A DNA stretch of 12,941 nt from NCBI GenBank assembly GCA_026770585.1, contig MU646430.1, positions 732,999 through 745,939 of the forward strand, in the 5' to 3' direction. This DNA comes from Baffinella frigidus. Taxonomy: Eukaryota; Cryptophyceae; Cryptomonadales; Baffinellaceae. Each line of letters begins with the position of its first letter. Within the stretch, counting starts at the first letter, position 1. The notes below the pieces were generated by a model. That model was given only the letters and a program-made list of their open reading frames with translations. It did no database searches and had not been told where the DNA came from. Below, one piece after another: positions 11,979-12,941 of the stretch. The position numbers and the translations under genes are program-made.

Positions 11979-12236
11979 GTGCCTCCACCAGCCCTCCCAA
12001 GTGGCTCAAATAGTGCCCTGGAAGGCCTTCGAATTTACTTTGCATCAGGGTCGGATCCGACCCCGATGTCAAGGTAAATCGACAATGTTCCAGAGCACTA
12101 TTTGAGCCACCTCCGAGGGCAAGTGGCTTCCCAACCGCTAGCCTTCGTTCCCAACCACTAGCCCTCTTTCGCAACCCACTAGCCCTCCAAGGTCTAGTGG
12201 TTGGGGGGCTAGTGGTTGGGAACGCACCTGGTCCCA
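11970..12236. mobile_element. Nested fold-back element, MITE-like
   Basis: Outer ends tgggatcaggtgc (11970-11982) and gcacctggtccca (12224-12236) are inverted with one mismatch. Inside, 11992-12055 and 12056-12119 form a near-continuous palindrome centred on ggatcc, with gtggctcaaatagtgc matched exactly in the other arm and about 80% pairing overall. A third inverted pair, gttcccaaccactag (12147-12161) and ctagtggttgggaac (12209-12223), is perfect, and ccaaccgctag pairs with ctagtggttgg. It encodes nothing recognisable. No convincing target-site duplication is seen. It begins at the donor of the acidic exon, so it forms the start of that intron. Confidence 0.65.
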
Positions 12237-12339
12237 CAAGATAAATTCTTCACCAAGTCAAGTGATGAAAAGCAACCTCTGCAGCTCTGTCGGCCCTTGG
12301 GAAACGACCTAGGGGCCGAGTAAGAGGCCGAAGTAAGTG

Positions 12340-12505
12340 GCCGGATTAAGTAACCTAAGTTGAGCCTACGTTTAGGGCCTCAGATAGGGGCAGGTTGCGG
12401 GCCTAAGTTAGGGGTTTCAGTTAGGGGCTACGTTAGGTGCCTAGGTTAGGTGCCTGAGTTAGTTACCTACGTTAGGGGCCTACGTTAGGGGCTTAAGCCA
12501 GGAGG
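12340..12505 (+). repeat. Degenerate GTTAGGGGCCTA array
   Basis: Roughly twelve units of 11-14 bp with the pattern (a/c)(a/c)gttag(g/t)(g/t)gcct. Examples lie at 12405, 12418, 12432, 12445 and 12470. Units such as cctacgttaggggcctacgt read similarly. It resembles a very degenerate telomere-like array with a longer period; related gacttagg sequence occurs at 772-815. Confidence 0.75.
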
Positions 12506-12569
12506 CTGCGCTAGTTGTCTTAGGTAGGTCCGCCTGCTGTTTGAGCCCTGAATCGTGCCCCTCACCTCC

Positions 12570-12663
12570 GAGAGGGCGGTTCGGGAGAACGGGCCAAAAT
12601 CGGTTTGGTGAAACAAGGCGTTTCACCAAACCGATTTCGGCCGATCTCCCGAACCGCCCTCTC
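12570..12663. repeat. Strong hairpin with ~45-bp arms
   Basis: The left arm 12570-12614 and right arm 12620-12663 pair with two mismatches and one single-base gap around the loop aaggc. The ends are gagagggcggttcgggaga and tctcccgaaccgccctctc; the inner part is aaatcggtttggtgaaac. It is too symmetric to be chance. It could be a fold-back mobile element or a small-RNA precursor. Confidence 0.93.
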
Positions 12664-12768
12664 TGCATCGAAACCCTACCCCCAGCCCTCGACCCTCGCA
12701 ATGTGTTGCTGTGCGTAGTGTGTACGCCTCGCTAGGTCCTGCGCAGACACAGTCTTGGTGAGGGTGCT
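12664..12768. other. Unassigned segment between hairpin and tandem repeat
   Basis: Plain sequence with cgaaaccctacccccagccc at its start. No splice-bounded coding block is visible. Confidence 0.4.
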
Positions 12769-12941
12769 TACATGGTGCCAGGCCATGTTGGGAGTAATCA
12801 AGGTCTCTCTCACTAATACGACTTATGTTTGATGCCCTGAACCCTTCAGGGGTAGTGATAAAGGTCTCTCTCTCTGTAAAGCGACATTGAATGCATACAT
12901 GGTGCCAGGCCATGTTGGGAGTAATCAAGGTCTCTCTCACT
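12769..12941. repeat. Tandem repeat of period 127, running off the window
   Basis: A 46-bp segment at 12769-12814 (tacatggtgccaggccatgt, then tgggagtaatcaaggtctct, then ctcact) recurs without change at 12896-12941, where the window ends. Between them aaggtctctctctct recurs in short form at 12860. The unit contains catggtgccaggccatg, a partial palindrome. A satellite array may continue to the right. Confidence 0.88.

Noticed and set aside
11019-12077. A single 352-codon plus-strand gene, starting with a GTVKIW motif that looks like WD40
   Set aside because: The left part is low-complexity with no conserved pattern, a strong acceptor at 11626 interrupts it, and the right end runs into a fold-back element. 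GTVKIW is antisense to the possible minus-strand exon and is probably chance.
12814-12823. T7-promoter-like taatacgact
   Set aside because: Only ten bases agree and the rest of the promoter is absent. It overlaps a tandem repeat, so it is chance.
1-12941. tRNA, rRNA or other structured RNA genes
   Set aside because: No cloverleaf with paired acceptor, anticodon and T arms and no conserved rRNA segment was found by eye; the hairpins present are simple inverted repeats.

Overview
The window looks like nuclear DNA of a GC-rich, intron-rich microbial eukaryote, most likely a green alga. No long ORF matches a known protein. Short coding blocks are bounded by GT/GC...AG splice sites with matching phases. 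There are many internal arrays of telomere-like heptamers, including TTTAGGG, the plant and green-algal telomere unit. No operon, Shine-Dalgarno pattern, rRNA, tRNA or CRISPR array is visible. A prasinophyte-like alga is my best guess, but the sequence alone does not prove it.

The main gene is a multi-exon WD40-repeat (beta-propeller) gene on the minus strand. Its exons read right to left from about 11079 to 7346, and probably on to about 6120 and below. Seven core exons (10976-10682, 10427-10290, 9635-9456, 8455-8386, 8265-8207, 8005-7876, 7446-7346) encode about six propeller blades. Six of the seven junctions tested, counting the links to 11079-11010 and to the 6414/6184 exon start, keep the reading frame and several rebuild WD-type motifs. 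The junction 9635-9456 to 8455-8386 does not fit, so an exon is probably missing there. Further left on the same strand lie other exon-like blocks: a 73-nt exon copied twice inside TTTAGGG arrays (5171-5099, 5323-5251), a hydrophobic exon (4797-4718) and 2231-2098. They may belong to the same gene or to its neighbour.

The most unusual property is that exon edges are copied locally, splice site included. One exon is duplicated with almost only synonymous changes (7876-8005 and 7632-7741). The donor end of the next exon recurs four times (6855-7400). The acceptor end of the following exon recurs three times (6184, 6414, 6591). The same happens with the blocks at 2231-2614, 3704-3947, 4400-4797 and 5099-5323. 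Either this is an unusual exon-fragment amplification process, or it supplies alternative exons.

The right end carries a probable plus-strand exon for a basic then acidic, low-complexity protein (11627-11978). It is followed by fold-back elements (11970-12236, 12570-12663), a degenerate GTTAGG-type array and a tandem repeat of period 127 that runs off the window. The left third (1-4400) is mostly dispersed and tandem repeats, hairpins and purine-rich microsatellites with little clear coding sequence.
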